In this document: positions 26,042 to 35,467 of the stretch, one piece after another
How positions within the stretch are numbered: the stretch's first letter is position 1
Layout: each line of letters begins with the position of its first letter
Source of the DNA: JABFRJ01 sp963847145
Lineage (GTDB): Bacteria; Pseudomonadota; Alphaproteobacteria; Rhizobiales; Hyphomicrobiaceae
Length of the DNA: 64,000 nucleotides
Direction of reading: 5' to 3'
Assembly (NCBI GenBank): GCA_963847145.1
Contig: CAWJYN010000003.1
Span: 496,001 to 560,000 of the forward strand
Program-made: the position numbers and the translations under genes
The notes under the pieces: generated by a model
What the model saw: only the letters and a program-made list of their open reading frames with translations
Told to the model about the DNA's origin: nothing
Database searches by the model: none

Positions 26042-26303
26042 GTCGTCCTCGTTTTCGTAAGCAATTGCAGACCTTAAGCCTGGGTATGGATGTAGCTATG
26101 CCAGCCGCGTGCCGATTTGAAACATTCTTTGCTGGTTATCAACCGAGCAGTGGTCTCAGACATTTGGACTGTTCCACCGGGGCACGGGCAGCTGTAAAGG
26201 AAGACGCTTATGCCGTTTGGTGACCACCACAAAACAAGAACCGTGCCGCTTGCGTTCTATGCGTAGACCGGGCGGCACGCCTCGTCAGCCAGAGACCATC
26301 GCC

Positions 26304-27203
26304 ATGACCCGTCCCGCCGCGCCGCCACAGCACCGCAAAATCCGCAAAGCCGTTTTCCCGGTGGCGGGGCTCGGCACGCGCTTTCTACCGGCTACCAAGG
26401 CCATGCCCAAGGAAATGTTGACGGTGGTCGACCGGCCAGTGATCCAACACGTGGTGGACGAGGCGCGCGCGGCGGGCATCGAGTTCTTCATCTTTGTGAC
26501 CGGCCGCAACAAGGGCGTCATCGAGGATCATTTCGACAGCCAGTTCGAGCTAGAGAACACGCTCGAAATGCGCGGCAAGAAAAGTGAGCTGGAGCTGCTG
26601 AACCGCGATCTGCCGCAACCGGGTCAGGCGAGTTTTACCCGTCAGCAGGCGCCGCTGGGTCTCGGGCACGCTGTCTGGTGCGCGCGCGAGCTGGTTGGTA
26701 ACGAGCCGTTCGCCTTGCTGCTGCCGGACATGCTGCATCATGGCGCCAAGTCGTGCCTCGCCGAGATGATGGACGCCTACGCCGCGCATGGCGGCAATCA
26801 CATCGCCGTTAAGCCGGTGCCCGAAGACCAGACGCATCTCTACGGCATCTGCGGTGTCGACAACCCGGCGGCCAAAGTCTCGACGATCAGCAAGATGGTC
26901 GAAAAGCCGCCGCGCGGCACGGCGCCGTCGAACTTGCACATCACAGGGCGTTACATTCTGCAGCCGGAGATTTTTGGGCTGCTGGCGGACCAGGAACGAG
27001 GCGCGGGCGGCGAGATCCAGCTCACCGACGCGATGATCAAGCTCTCAACGCGTGCCGATCAGGCCTTCCATGCCGTTCGTTTTGACGGCGAACTGTTCGA
27101 TTGCGGCTCGAAGATCGGCTGGCTGACGGCGAATGTCGCCTACGCGTTGAAGCGCGATGATCTGGCGCCAGCGTTCAGCGCGGAGTTGAAAAAGCTCATC
27201 TGA
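26304..27203 (+). CDS. galU: UTP--glucose-1-phosphate uridylyltransferase
   Basis: The 299-residue enzyme makes UDP-glucose from UTP and glucose-1-phosphate. The nucleotide-binding signature is VAGLGTRFLPATKAMPKEML, followed by VDRPVIQHVVDEA, ALLLPDMLHH, MVEKPPRGTAPSN and LFDCGSKIGWL. The ATG at 26304 was preferred over upstream codons because it directly precedes the conserved N-terminus. Galactose-pathway partner galE is transcribed divergently. Confidence 0.93.
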   Translation: MTRPAAPPQHRKIRKAVFPVAGLGTRFLPATKAMPKEMLTVVDRPVIQHVVDEARAAGIEFFIFVTGRNKGVIEDHFDSQFELENTLEMRGKKSELELLNRDLPQPGQASFTRQQAPLGLGHAVWCARELVGNEPFALLLPDMLHHGAKSCLAEMMDAYAAHGGNHIAVKPVPEDQTHLYGICGVDNPAAKVSTISKMVEKPPRGTAPSNLHITGRYILQPEIFGLLADQERGAGGEIQLTDAMIKLSTRADQAFHAVRFDGELFDCGSKIGWLTANVAYALKRDDLAPAFSAELKKLI

Positions 27204-27212
27204 GCCTTTTGC

Positions 27213-28928
27213 CTAGTCGAAACGCCAGATGTCGCTGAAGCCCTTCGTCATGCGCGCGAGACGATCCTCGATCAGTGCCGGCGTCCAGTCCGCGACGCCC
27301 CGCAGTTCGGCGGTGAGAGAAGAGATTGGCTGTGCCTTCGGGCCGAAGTAGACCCCGTGCTTGACGGTAAAGTCGTGGTTGGAGGCCGCTTCGTTCACTT
27401 CTTTAGTGACGAGTGTCAGGTTGCCCAGGCAGGTTGCCAGGCGTCCACGCTCGTCGGCATCCCGAAACGCAGTTCTCCAGCTGGACTGAGCCGGGATTTT
27501 GAGCGGCAGAATGTGCTCGACCGTGAGCAGCTTTTCGCCCGCACGCAGCGGCCGGCCGCTGAGTTGCTCTTCGAGCCGCTGCAGCACCAGGCGGCAGATG
27601 TGCGGGCTGCGGCGGTGCAGATCGCGCAGGCCGAAATTGATATTGCGCAGTTCGTCGCGATTGAATTGCAGCTGCGGCCATGGTCCACGCACCGGCGCGC
27701 CGGTCGTGATCGCCTTGGTCACTGCCGCCATGCGCTGCGCCCTTTTGTCATTGCCGAGCGCCAGCAGACGGATGCCATAGGCGAAGCGGTCGAGGGCAAC
27801 CATGAAGGCCTGCAGAGCCTCCGGATCGGCGCCGTGGCGCTTCCAGAACGCGAGCAGCGGCGGCACCCATTCCTGGCCCGGCAGCCAACCCAGATGCCGC
27901 AAAGTCTGGTTGATCGCGGCTGATTGCGGGGCACCGACATGCGCTGCCGACAGGATCGCATCGACAATGCGGCCGGCTGGCAGCAGCGCGTCGAAGACGA
28001 AGCCGGATGCGCCGCTGGGCGAGGCCGCAACCTGCGCACGAACCGCATCGAGAATTTGCAGCGAGCCGCGTCCAGCCTCGGTTGTGACGAAGCTGAAGAG
28101 CTGCTCGAAATCCTTGCCGAGCCGATCGGCGAGGCCGTCCCACTCTTGGGTAGCGCGGGACCGGTCGGCAGGAGACATCGCGCCGATCAATTCCGCTTTC
28201 AGGATGTCATTGCGCGTCAACGGCTTGCCGGCGTCGTTGAGCACGGTGAACATCTGATAGGCGCGATCGATTGTGTTGGTGACCACCGCGACCAGGGTGC
28301 AATTCTCCAAAACATAGAGCGCGAACCGCTCAAGCTCTGCCCGTTCCAGATCGTTCAACTCGCCCACGAAAAAATCCCGGATCGCAACCAAGCGTTCCTG
28401 GGGTTCTGAGATGATGGGCGTCAGCGGCGGCACCATGCAAGCGCCGGTTTCGCCAATGGCGTGATCGAGAAAGCTGCCGTCGGTGCCACGCAAGCGAACC
28501 CGCGTGGTGCGCGCACTGCTGGTTGTCATGGCTCGCTGCAGCCGCTCGTGCGTGGCGACGCCATCAGCTGATGCCGCTGACTGCCGGCTCAACAGATCTC
28601 GGAGGACGGCGAGCAGGATGGCCAGCGTCACAATGCGCTGCTGGCCATCAATGATTTCGAACGTCCGCTCGGGACCAGAGAAGATCGTGTCGGACAGTGA
28701 ACTTGCGATCGTATCACCGGGCAATGGCATGCGGACCAACAGGATCGCGCCCAGAAAATAAACGTCATCTGGTGCATCCGCCGCTGCAGCAGACAGATCG
28801 TTCAACAACCGTTCGGCTTCGTCCGCAGTCCACGCGAACGAGCGCTGAAACGCCGGCGACGCGAACAAATACGGCGGAGCAAATAGATCTTCGACGGCAA
28901 TGGATCGGGAGTTGAGCTGACGCTTCAT
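27213..28928 (-). CDS. DUF262/DUF1524 (GmrSD-like) protein
   Basis: The 571-residue product has the DUF262 hallmark IIDGQQRIVTLAILLAVL (DGQQR at 94-98) after AFQRSFAWTADEAERLLNDL. The C-terminal DUF1524 HNH-type nuclease region shows VEHILPLK and LGNLTLVTKEVNEAASNHDF. Family members include the type IV restriction enzyme GmrSD, which cuts modified phage DNA, and related defence proteins. DUF262 is thought to act as a nucleotide-dependent regulatory or nuclease-like part. It is a stand-alone gene, convergent with galU (9-base gap). The ATG at 28928 has a weak ribosome-binding site. Confidence 0.85.
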   Translation of the reverse strand: MKRQLNSRSIAVEDLFAPPYLFASPAFQRSFAWTADEAERLLNDLSAAAADAPDDVYFLGAILLVRMPLPGDTIASSLSDTIFSGPERTFEIIDGQQRIVTLAILLAVLRDLLSRQSAASADGVATHERLQRAMTTSSARTTRVRLRGTDGSFLDHAIGETGACMVPPLTPIISEPQERLVAIRDFFVGELNDLERAELERFALYVLENCTLVAVVTNTIDRAYQMFTVLNDAGKPLTRNDILKAELIGAMSPADRSRATQEWDGLADRLGKDFEQLFSFVTTEAGRGSLQILDAVRAQVAASPSGASGFVFDALLPAGRIVDAILSAAHVGAPQSAAINQTLRHLGWLPGQEWVPPLLAFWKRHGADPEALQAFMVALDRFAYGIRLLALGNDKRAQRMAAVTKAITTGAPVRGPWPQLQFNRDELRNINFGLRDLHRRSPHICRLVLQRLEEQLSGRPLRAGEKLLTVEHILPLKIPAQSSWRTAFRDADERGRLATCLGNLTLVTKEVNEAASNHDFTVKHGVYFGPKAQPISSLTAELRGVADWTPALIEDRLARMTKGFSDIWRFD

Positions 28929-29125
28929 GGGGGATCTTACGCAGAACACTTCTTCTTAGTAGGTGTCATATCCGTTGACCGGCGTGCAGTGCAATCCGCA
29001 GCTTCCGGAACATCACCTAGTGCGACGTGAACGCTTGTGCAGGAACCATCGCAGTCGTTGCCGCGCCGCGCACAATGTGGTTGATGCGCGGGTGACATTT
29101 TAACATTCAACTGCAAGTGCGCGCG

Positions 29126-29467
29126 ATGCTGATCTACAAAATTTCTGACGGCGACAGCTGGGCTCAGGCAACCGAGCGCGGCCGCTTCGATGGCTCCGCC
29201 GACGACAAACGCGACGGTTTCATCCACCTGTCCACCGCTGCGCAAGTCCGCGAAACGGCGGCCAAGCATTTTGCAGGACGTGACGGTCTTGTGATCGTTG
29301 CTGTTGAAACGGATCGTCTGGGCGCCGCGCTCAAATGGGAGCCTTCGCGCGGTGGCGCGTTGTTTCCGCACTGCTATGGCGTGTTGCCGCTCCTGGCGGT
29401 GGCGTGGTCGCGCCTGTTGCCGTTAGATGCCAGCGGGCGCCACGTCATGCCCGATGAGGTCATCTGA
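29126..29467 (+). CDS. DUF952 family protein
   Basis: The 113-residue protein matches DUF952 in length and in motifs: LIYKISDGDSWAQATERG at the start, DGFIHLSTAAQVRETAAKHF in the middle, and LKWEPSRGGALFPHCYG toward the end. The function is unknown; its fold is related to ADP-ribosyltransferase-like glutathione-dependent proteins by some accounts, which I cannot verify here. Its stop overlaps the pyrD start (TGATG), showing translational coupling. Confidence 0.85.
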   Translation: MLIYKISDGDSWAQATERGRFDGSADDKRDGFIHLSTAAQVRETAAKHFAGRDGLVIVAVETDRLGAALKWEPSRGGALFPHCYGVLPLLAVAWSRLLPLDASGRHVMPDEVI

Positions 29468-30561
29468 TGCTGTCGCTCGCCTTCTCACTCGCCCGTCCCA
29501 TTCTCTTCGGCTTTGCGCCGGAGCAGGCCCATGAGCTGACTTTGCGGGCGCTCGAAAGCGGCGTTTATCCGCGCGCCTTTTTGCCGGACGACACCCGCCT
29601 GCGCACTGAAGCCTTCGGACTGACGTTCCCCAATCCGGTTGGCATCGCGGCAGGCTTCGACAAGGATGCGCGTGTCCCCGACGCCATCCTGGGACTTGGT
29701 TGCGGCTTTGCAGAGGCCGGCACGATTACGCCGAAGCCGCAGGCCGGCAATCCGCAGCCGCGAGTCTTCCGGCTGGTGTCCGACAACGCGATGATCAATC
29801 GCCTGGGGTTCAACAATGGGGGCCACGAGGCTGCCCTCAATCGTCTCCGTGCGCGGACGTCGCGTGGCGGCATTGTCGGCATCAACGTCGGCGCCAACAA
29901 GGACACGGACGACAAGACGGCTGATTTCGTGGCCGGGATCGAGACCTTCTACGATGTGGCCAGCTACTTCATGGTCAACATCTCGTCTCCCAACACGCCG
30001 GGCTTGCGCGATCTGCAGGCGCCGGCCGCGCTCGATGCGCTGTTGGGCCGTGTGATGGCCGTCCGTGCGCAGCGCATTGCCGGCGGTGCGCCATCGCGAC
30101 CGATCCTGGTCAAAATAGCGCCCGATCTTGCCGAGGCTGACCTGCCAGCCATTGTCGCGCGGCTGGAGGCGAACGCGGTCGATGGTATTGCCATATCCAA
30201 CACGACTTTAAGCCGCGCCGGCCTCAACGCGTCAGACCGGACCGAGGAAGCCGGTGGCCTGTCGGGCCGTCCGCTGTTTCATCGCTCAACTGTGGTGCTG
30301 GCGCGCGTCTTCGAAATGACCGGTGGCAGGGTGCCGTTGATCGGCATTGGTGGCGTGCACTCCGGTGAAACGGCGCTGCAAAAGGTCTTGGCCGGTGCCA
30401 CGCTGATCCAGCTCTACACTGGCCTAGTGTACAATGGCCCAGCGCTGATCGGCGACATCAAGAGCGCACTCACCAAGGCCGCCGCGGGTGCAGGCACCAC
30501 GCTTGCTGCCTTGCGCGGGCGCGATGCCAAAGCTTGGGCGGCACGCGGGCTTGACGGCTGA
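29467..30561 (+). CDS. pyrD: Dihydroorotate dehydrogenase (quinone), class 2
   Basis: The 364-residue flavoenzyme oxidises dihydroorotate to orotate in pyrimidine synthesis and passes electrons to quinone at the inner membrane. The N-terminal membrane-binding helical part precedes the barrel. Conserved segments are FPNPVGIAAGFDKDARVPDA, VGINVGANKDTDDK, VNISSPNTPGLRDLQ, AISNTTLSRAGL and LIGIGGVHSGETALQKVLAG. It starts within the stop codon of the DUF952 gene. Confidence 0.94.
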   Translation: MLSLAFSLARPILFGFAPEQAHELTLRALESGVYPRAFLPDDTRLRTEAFGLTFPNPVGIAAGFDKDARVPDAILGLGCGFAEAGTITPKPQAGNPQPRVFRLVSDNAMINRLGFNNGGHEAALNRLRARTSRGGIVGINVGANKDTDDKTADFVAGIETFYDVASYFMVNISSPNTPGLRDLQAPAALDALLGRVMAVRAQRIAGGAPSRPILVKIAPDLAEADLPAIVARLEANAVDGIAISNTTLSRAGLNASDRTEEAGGLSGRPLFHRSTVVLARVFEMTGGRVPLIGIGGVHSGETALQKVLAGATLIQLYTGLVYNGPALIGDIKSALTKAAAGAGTTLAALRGRDAKAWAARGLDG

Positions 30562-30566
30562 TCGCC

Positions 30567-30953
30567 TCAAGAACGCTTGGCTGCCGCAGGCGGCTGGACC
30601 GATTGCGGACGATCGAGATCGGGAGTGGCGATCATGGTGCTGCGTTGCGTTTGGCGATGGCGATGGATCAACCAGGCTGGCACGACGATGGCGCCGCCAG
30701 CGAGAAGGCACGCACCGAGAATTTCACCGGTGCGCCACAATCCACCGCCGAGACTTTGCAAGCTCGGGCCGATGTCGGTGACCGCTCCCAGCAGTGAGCC
30801 CGGTGTAATATCGAGCGAGACCAGCATCAATCCGAGCACGAGCGAGACGGCGAGCAGCTGCACCATGGTCGAACGGGCCGATGCGGGCTTACGTGGCGCA
30901 CTCGCTTGAGAGTGCGGGCGCCGCGCGGTACGGTCTGGGCTCAGAGAAGTCAC
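30567..30953 (-). CDS. Small membrane protein, 128 aa
   Basis: The product has a disordered, basic N-terminus and two hydrophobic helices (about residues 31-50, VQLLAVSLVLGLMLVSLDI, and 75-94, ILGACLLAGGAIVVPAWLI). A Pro/Gln-rich tail follows. It loosely resembles the small DUF6460 type of inner-membrane protein, but I am not certain. The start is a GTG without a clear ribosome-binding site. It converges on pyrD. Confidence 0.5.
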   Translation of the reverse strand: MTSLSPDRTARRPHSQASAPRKPASARSTMVQLLAVSLVLGLMLVSLDITPGSLLGAVTDIGPSLQSLGGGLWRTGEILGACLLAGGAIVVPAWLIHRHRQTQRSTMIATPDLDRPQSVQPPAAAKRS

Positions 30954-30999
30954 ACTGAATACTCGCTTTGCTCAAGGCCTGCGCAATGACTAACATAGG

Positions 31000-33600
31000 A
31001 TGATGGTTTCAAAACCGCCGGCCGATCTCTTGGTGAATGCGCGCCGCGCCAGAGCCCAGCCGGTTCCGGCCAAGATCGTTAATGCAGACGGCGCGCCGTC
31101 TTTGCCGCTTCGGTTCCGGTCATGGTTTGCCGAACGACAGTGGCAACCCCGCGCGCATCAACTGGCACTCATCGAGAAGTTCCAGCAGCGGCAGTCAACC
31201 CTGCTGATTGCGCCAACGGGTGCGGGCAAGACGCTGGCCGGATTTCTGCCATCGCTCATCGACCTTGAGGCCGCGGCACCGGGCAAGCGGGGCGCGGCCC
31301 GGCGCTTGCATACGCTTTACATTTCCCCGCTCAAGGCACTTGCCGCCGACGTCAACCGCAACCTGCTGGCGCCGGTGTCGGAACTTGGCTTGAACATCAA
31401 GATCGAGACGCGCACCGGCGACACCTCTGCGGCCGTGCGCCAGCGCCAACGCGCGCGCCCGCCCGACATGCTGCTCACCACACCTGAACAAGTGGCGCTG
31501 ATGCTGAGCCACGGCGACGCTGCGCATCTGTTCGGCAACCTTCGAACCGTCATTCTCGACGAATTGCACGCGCTGGCCGCCTCAAAACGCGGTGATCTGC
31601 TGGCGCTTGGATTGGCGCGGCTATCCCACCTTGCGCCGGGACACATTCGCATTGGGCTTTCGGCCACCGTCGAACGGCCATCCGAATTGCGGGCGTATCT
31701 GGCGACACAGGACGCTGGCGCTGATGTCACACAGTTGGCCGATCTGGTCGCCGTCACGGGTGGTGCGCCACCTGCGCTCTCGATACTGGAGACCGAAGAG
31801 AGGCTGCCATGGTCCGGACATAGCGCGCAATACGCCATTGGCGAGATCTACGCGGCCATCAAGGGCGCCCGCCTTGCGCTGGTGTTCGTCAATACGCGGA
31901 GCCAGGCGGAACTGATTTTTCGCGCCCTGTGGCAGGTCAACGACGACACATTGCCGATCGCGTTGCACCACGGCTCGCTGGATGCCGGCCAGCGGCGCAA
32001 GGTGGAGGCTGCGATGGTGGCCGGCAGCTTGCGCGCCGTGGTGGCAACGTCGACGCTGGATCTCGGTATCGATTGGGGCGACGTCGATCTCGTTATCAAC
32101 GTGGGTGCTCCCAAGGGCGCGAGCCGGTTGATCCAGCGTGTCGGCCGCGCCAATCATCGCCTTGACGAACCGAGCCGCGCGCTGCTCGTGCCGGCCAATC
32201 GCTTCGAGGTGCTGGAATGCCGCGCGGCGCTCGATGCGGCGATGGCTGGCGCTCAGGATGCGAGCCAGTCGCGCACGGGCACGCTGGATGTTTTGGCGCA
32301 GCACGTCTGGGGGACTGCGTGCGCCGGGCCGTTCCATCCCGATGCGCTTTACGGCGAGGTCTGTGCGGCGGTGCCTTATGCCGGCCTCACGCGTGAAACC
32401 TTTGATCGCGTGTTGGAGTTCGTGGCGACCGGGGGCTACGCGCTCAAAGCCTACGAGCGGTTTGCGCGCCTGCGGCCGACCGGTGATGGCCAGCTGCGCC
32501 TTTCGCATCCGCGGCTCGCCCAGCAATACCGGCTGAATGTCGGCACCATTGTCGAAGCACCGATGATCAAGGTGCGCCTCGGCGGCCGCGCGCGCGCCAG
32601 CAAAGCGGGCGGGGCACGGGCGCTTTCGGGCGGGCGCGTCTTGGGCGAGCTTGAGGAATGGTTTCTCGAGCAGCTCTCGCCCGGCGATACGTTCATTTTT
32701 GCCGGCGAGATCCTGCGCTTCGAAGGCATGCGCGAGACCGAGGCGTTCGTTACGCGCGCGCCGTCGTCAGACCCGAAGATCCCGAGCTATGCCGGTGGCA
32801 GATTTCCTCTTTCAACGCACCTGGCAGCGCGCGTGCGTACCATGCTGGCGGACCGAAGCGCATGGTCGGGTTTGCCGACGGATGTCGCCGAGTGGCTGGG
32901 CCTGCAGGACGAGCGCTCGGTCATTCCGCAGCCGGGCGAAGTCCTGGTTGAAACATTCCCACGTGGCGACCGGCAGTTTCTCGTCGCCTATCCCTTCGAA
33001 GGCCGCCTGGCGCACCAGACGCTGGGCATGCTGCTGACCCGCCGGCTCGATCGCGTGGGCGCGGCGCCGCTGGGCTTCGTGGCCAGTGACTATGCGCTGG
33101 CCATCTGGGGGCTTGGCGACATGAGCCGGATGATCGCCGACGGCCGTCTCGATCTCGGACGCCTGTTCGACGAAGACATGCTCGGCGACGATCTCGATGC
33201 TTGGCTTGCCGAAAGCAGCTTGATGAAGCGCACTTTCCGCATGTGCGCGGTGATCTCGGGGCTGATCGAGCGCCGCCATCCGGGGCTGGAAAAGAACGGC
33301 CGGCAAGTCACGGTGTCGTCGGACCTGATCTACGATGTGCTGCGCAAGCACGAGCCTGGCCACATTCTGCTTGAAGCCGCCTGGGCGGATGCGGCGACGG
33401 GGCTGCTCGATGTCGGCCGGCTCGGCGCGTTCCTGGCCCGCATCCGAGGGCATATCCGCCATCAGCCACTCGATCGCGTGTCGCCGCTGGCAGTGCCGGT
33501 GCTACTCGATATCGGCAAGGAGATGGTCTACGGCGGCTCAGCGCGCGAGGATCTGCTGCGGATGAGTGTCGCCGATCTGATTGGGGAGGCGGGTGGGTAA
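31000..33600 (+). CDS. Ligase-associated DEXH-box helicase (Lhr family)
   Basis: The 866-residue protein is a superfamily-2 helicase with motif I APTGAGKTLAGFLPSLID, DEXH box ILDELHAL, motif III GLSATVERP and motif VI QRVGRANHRLDEPSRALLV. The C-terminal half (HPRLAQQYRLNVGTIVEAP, FIFAGEILRFEGMRETEAFV) is specific to the Lhr-type, ligase-associated DNA-damage-response group. The usual partners (an ATP-dependent ligase, an exonuclease-type metallo-beta-lactamase protein and a PdeM phosphoesterase) are not next to it here. Two tandem ATG codons mark the start. Confidence 0.9.
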   Translation: MMVSKPPADLLVNARRARAQPVPAKIVNADGAPSLPLRFRSWFAERQWQPRAHQLALIEKFQQRQSTLLIAPTGAGKTLAGFLPSLIDLEAAAPGKRGAARRLHTLYISPLKALAADVNRNLLAPVSELGLNIKIETRTGDTSAAVRQRQRARPPDMLLTTPEQVALMLSHGDAAHLFGNLRTVILDELHALAASKRGDLLALGLARLSHLAPGHIRIGLSATVERPSELRAYLATQDAGADVTQLADLVAVTGGAPPALSILETEERLPWSGHSAQYAIGEIYAAIKGARLALVFVNTRSQAELIFRALWQVNDDTLPIALHHGSLDAGQRRKVEAAMVAGSLRAVVATSTLDLGIDWGDVDLVINVGAPKGASRLIQRVGRANHRLDEPSRALLVPANRFEVLECRAALDAAMAGAQDASQSRTGTLDVLAQHVWGTACAGPFHPDALYGEVCAAVPYAGLTRETFDRVLEFVATGGYALKAYERFARLRPTGDGQLRLSHPRLAQQYRLNVGTIVEAPMIKVRLGGRARASKAGGARALSGGRVLGELEEWFLEQLSPGDTFIFAGEILRFEGMRETEAFVTRAPSSDPKIPSYAGGRFPLSTHLAARVRTMLADRSAWSGLPTDVAEWLGLQDERSVIPQPGEVLVETFPRGDRQFLVAYPFEGRLAHQTLGMLLTRRLDRVGAAPLGFVASDYALAIWGLGDMSRMIADGRLDLGRLFDEDMLGDDLDAWLAESSLMKRTFRMCAVISGLIERRHPGLEKNGRQVTVSSDLIYDVLRKHEPGHILLEAAWADAATGLLDVGRLGAFLARIRGHIRHQPLDRVSPLAVPVLLDIGKEMVYGGSAREDLLRMSVADLIGEAGG

Positions 33601-33615
33601 TGATGGCGGTGATCG

Positions 33616-34221
33616 CTAGGCGTGATCGCCCAGAAGGTCGGCAAGCCGGATGACGAGCGATGGCACGGCCGCAGGCGCGATTGTGTCAATGCCTGGAACT
33701 TCGCGGATGATCGAATAGGTCCCGTCACGTGGCTCACGATGAATGGTGGTCACCAACGACCGCGCGTCGATCACCCAATACTCCCGCACACCAAACGCCG
33801 CGTAGACCGGGGCCTTCACCTGCAAGTCATAACTGATGCTGCTGTCGGCGATCTCCACAACCAGCAACACCGTGGCGCCGTCGACGTCAGGAGCCACGAA
33901 CGCAGCCGGATATAAGATAATGTCCGGTTCTGGGTTGGTTTCTGCAGCAAGTTGAAGCGGGACCTCCATCGTGAGTTTGACGTGCGCGGGCAAAGCGCGA
34001 AGCCACGCGAGCGCCAATTCGCTGCGCACAATCTCATGCCGCCGTCCCTTTGGTGACATCGCCACGACCTCCCCGTCGATCAGCTCGATACGTTCGCTCT
34101 CCGGTATGACACCGGCGGCGACCATGTGCTCAAGCTCCGCGAGGGTCCAGCGGCGGCGCGCAGGGGCATCCGGTGCGTTAGCGGCCGGTAGCAGGGCGGC
34201 AGGGCGTGCGTGCGTGTTCAT
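33616..34221 (-). CDS. Uma2 family (DUF820) restriction-nuclease-fold protein
   Basis: The 201-residue protein has the Uma2 pattern WTLAELEHMVAAGVIPESER and IELIDGEVVAMSPKGRRHE near the start. The core nuclease-like acids lie in NPEPDIILYPAAF and VLLVVEIADSSISYDLQVKA, with the late GVREYWVIDA. The D-(x)n-E-x-K-like arrangement fits a PD-(D/E)XK fold. The biological role is unclear. The ATG at 34221 is chosen over a TTG two codons upstream. It converges on the helicase gene. Confidence 0.85.
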   Translation of the reverse strand: MNTHARPAALLPAANAPDAPARRRWTLAELEHMVAAGVIPESERIELIDGEVVAMSPKGRRHEIVRSELALAWLRALPAHVKLTMEVPLQLAAETNPEPDIILYPAAFVAPDVDGATVLLVVEIADSSISYDLQVKAPVYAAFGVREYWVIDARSLVTTIHREPRDGTYSIIREVPGIDTIAPAAVPSLVIRLADLLGDHA

Positions 34222-34271
34222 GCTCAAAGACTAACACAAAAAACGGGGACGAGGGAACCAGTCGCTCAGGC

Positions 34272-35447
34272 CTAGCTCCCGACACTTACAAAGTATCCCT
34301 CGATAAAGTGCTGATAAATCTGCGTTAGCGCTTCGAGATCGGCAACAGGCGCGCGCTCGTCGATCTGGTGGGAGAGGGCATTGATCAAGCCGAACTCGAC
34401 CACCGGGCAATGAGCCTGAATGAAGCGGGCGTCCGACGTGCCACCGTTGGTGGTGAGCCGCGGCACCCTGCCGGTCACCTGGGAGACGGCGCGCACCATC
34501 GTCTCGACGAGTGGACCGGGCTTGGTGAGGAACACATCGCCGGTGCCGGAGAACGTGATCTCGAACTGCGCCTGGAGCGGTTGGCCGGCGGCGGCGACTT
34601 GCGCGCGCACCCAGGCTTCCAGGCGCGGCCGGGTCCATTCAGTGTTGTAGCGAATGTTGAACTTGGCGCTCGCCTGGGCGGGAATGACGTTGGTCGCGGT
34701 ATTGTTGACTTCAATGACGGTGACTTCGAGGTTCGAGGGCTGGAAGTCGGGCGTGCCCTGGTCGAGGGGTGTAGATGACAGGCGATCGAGAATGCGGATC
34801 AGCTTTGGTACGGGATTGTCGGCGATGGCTGGATAGGCGGCGTGGCCCTGCTTGCCGTGGACGACGATCTCGGCATTGAGCGAGCCGCGACGGCCGATCT
34901 TGATCTCTTCGCCAAGAACCTTGGGGTTCGACGGCTCGCCGACCACGGCCGCGTCCAGCTTTTCATGGCGCGCCGAAAGCCAGTCGAGCACTTTCATGGT
35001 GCCATTAATCGACGGGCCTTCCTCATCGCCGGTGATCAAAAAAGAGATCGAGCCGTGTGGCACCTTTTTGGCGGCGATGAGCCGGCCGGTAGCTGCGACG
35101 AAGCAGGCAATGCCGCTCTTCATGTCGACGGCACCGCGGCCGTAGAGTTCACCTTTGTCAATCACGGCCGCAAATGGGGGGTGCGTCCAGCGGTTCTCGT
35201 CGCCGGGTGGAACGACGTCAGTGTGACCTGCAAAGCAGAGGTTGGGGCTGCCGGTACCGAGGCGCGCATAGAGATTGTCCACATCGGGCGTGCCGGGCTC
35301 GGTCATCGTCATGCGGTGGCAGGCAAAGCCCGCGGCCCCGAGCACATCGGCAAGCAGGGTCAGCGCGCCGCCCTCTTCAGGCGTGATGCTGCGGCAGCGT
35401 ATCAGCGCGGCGGTCAGCGCGACGGGATCAGTGATGTTGGGCTGCAT
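34272..35447 (-). CDS. dapE: Succinyl-diaminopimelate desuccinylase
   Basis: This 391-residue zinc peptidase removes succinate from N-succinyl-LL-diaminopimelate in lysine and peptidoglycan synthesis. Metal and catalytic segments are LCFAGHTDVVPPGD, YGRGAVDMKSGIACFVA, FLITGDEEGPSINGT, VVGEPSNPK and LTTNGGTSDARFI. The ATG at 35447 matches the family N-terminus. A GTG at 35471 overlaps the previous stop (GTGA), so that start is also possible and either way the two genes are coupled. Confidence 0.93.
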   Translation of the reverse strand: MQPNITDPVALTAALIRCRSITPEEGGALTLLADVLGAAGFACHRMTMTEPGTPDVDNLYARLGTGSPNLCFAGHTDVVPPGDENRWTHPPFAAVIDKGELYGRGAVDMKSGIACFVAATGRLIAAKKVPHGSISFLITGDEEGPSINGTMKVLDWLSARHEKLDAAVVGEPSNPKVLGEEIKIGRRGSLNAEIVVHGKQGHAAYPAIADNPVPKLIRILDRLSSTPLDQGTPDFQPSNLEVTVIEVNNTATNVIPAQASAKFNIRYNTEWTRPRLEAWVRAQVAAAGQPLQAQFEITFSGTGDVFLTKPGPLVETMVRAVSQVTGRVPRLTTNGGTSDARFIQAHCPVVEFGLINALSHQIDERAPVADLEALTQIYQHFIEGYFVSVGS

Positions 35448-35467
35448 GAAAGTCTCTTGAGGGGCGG

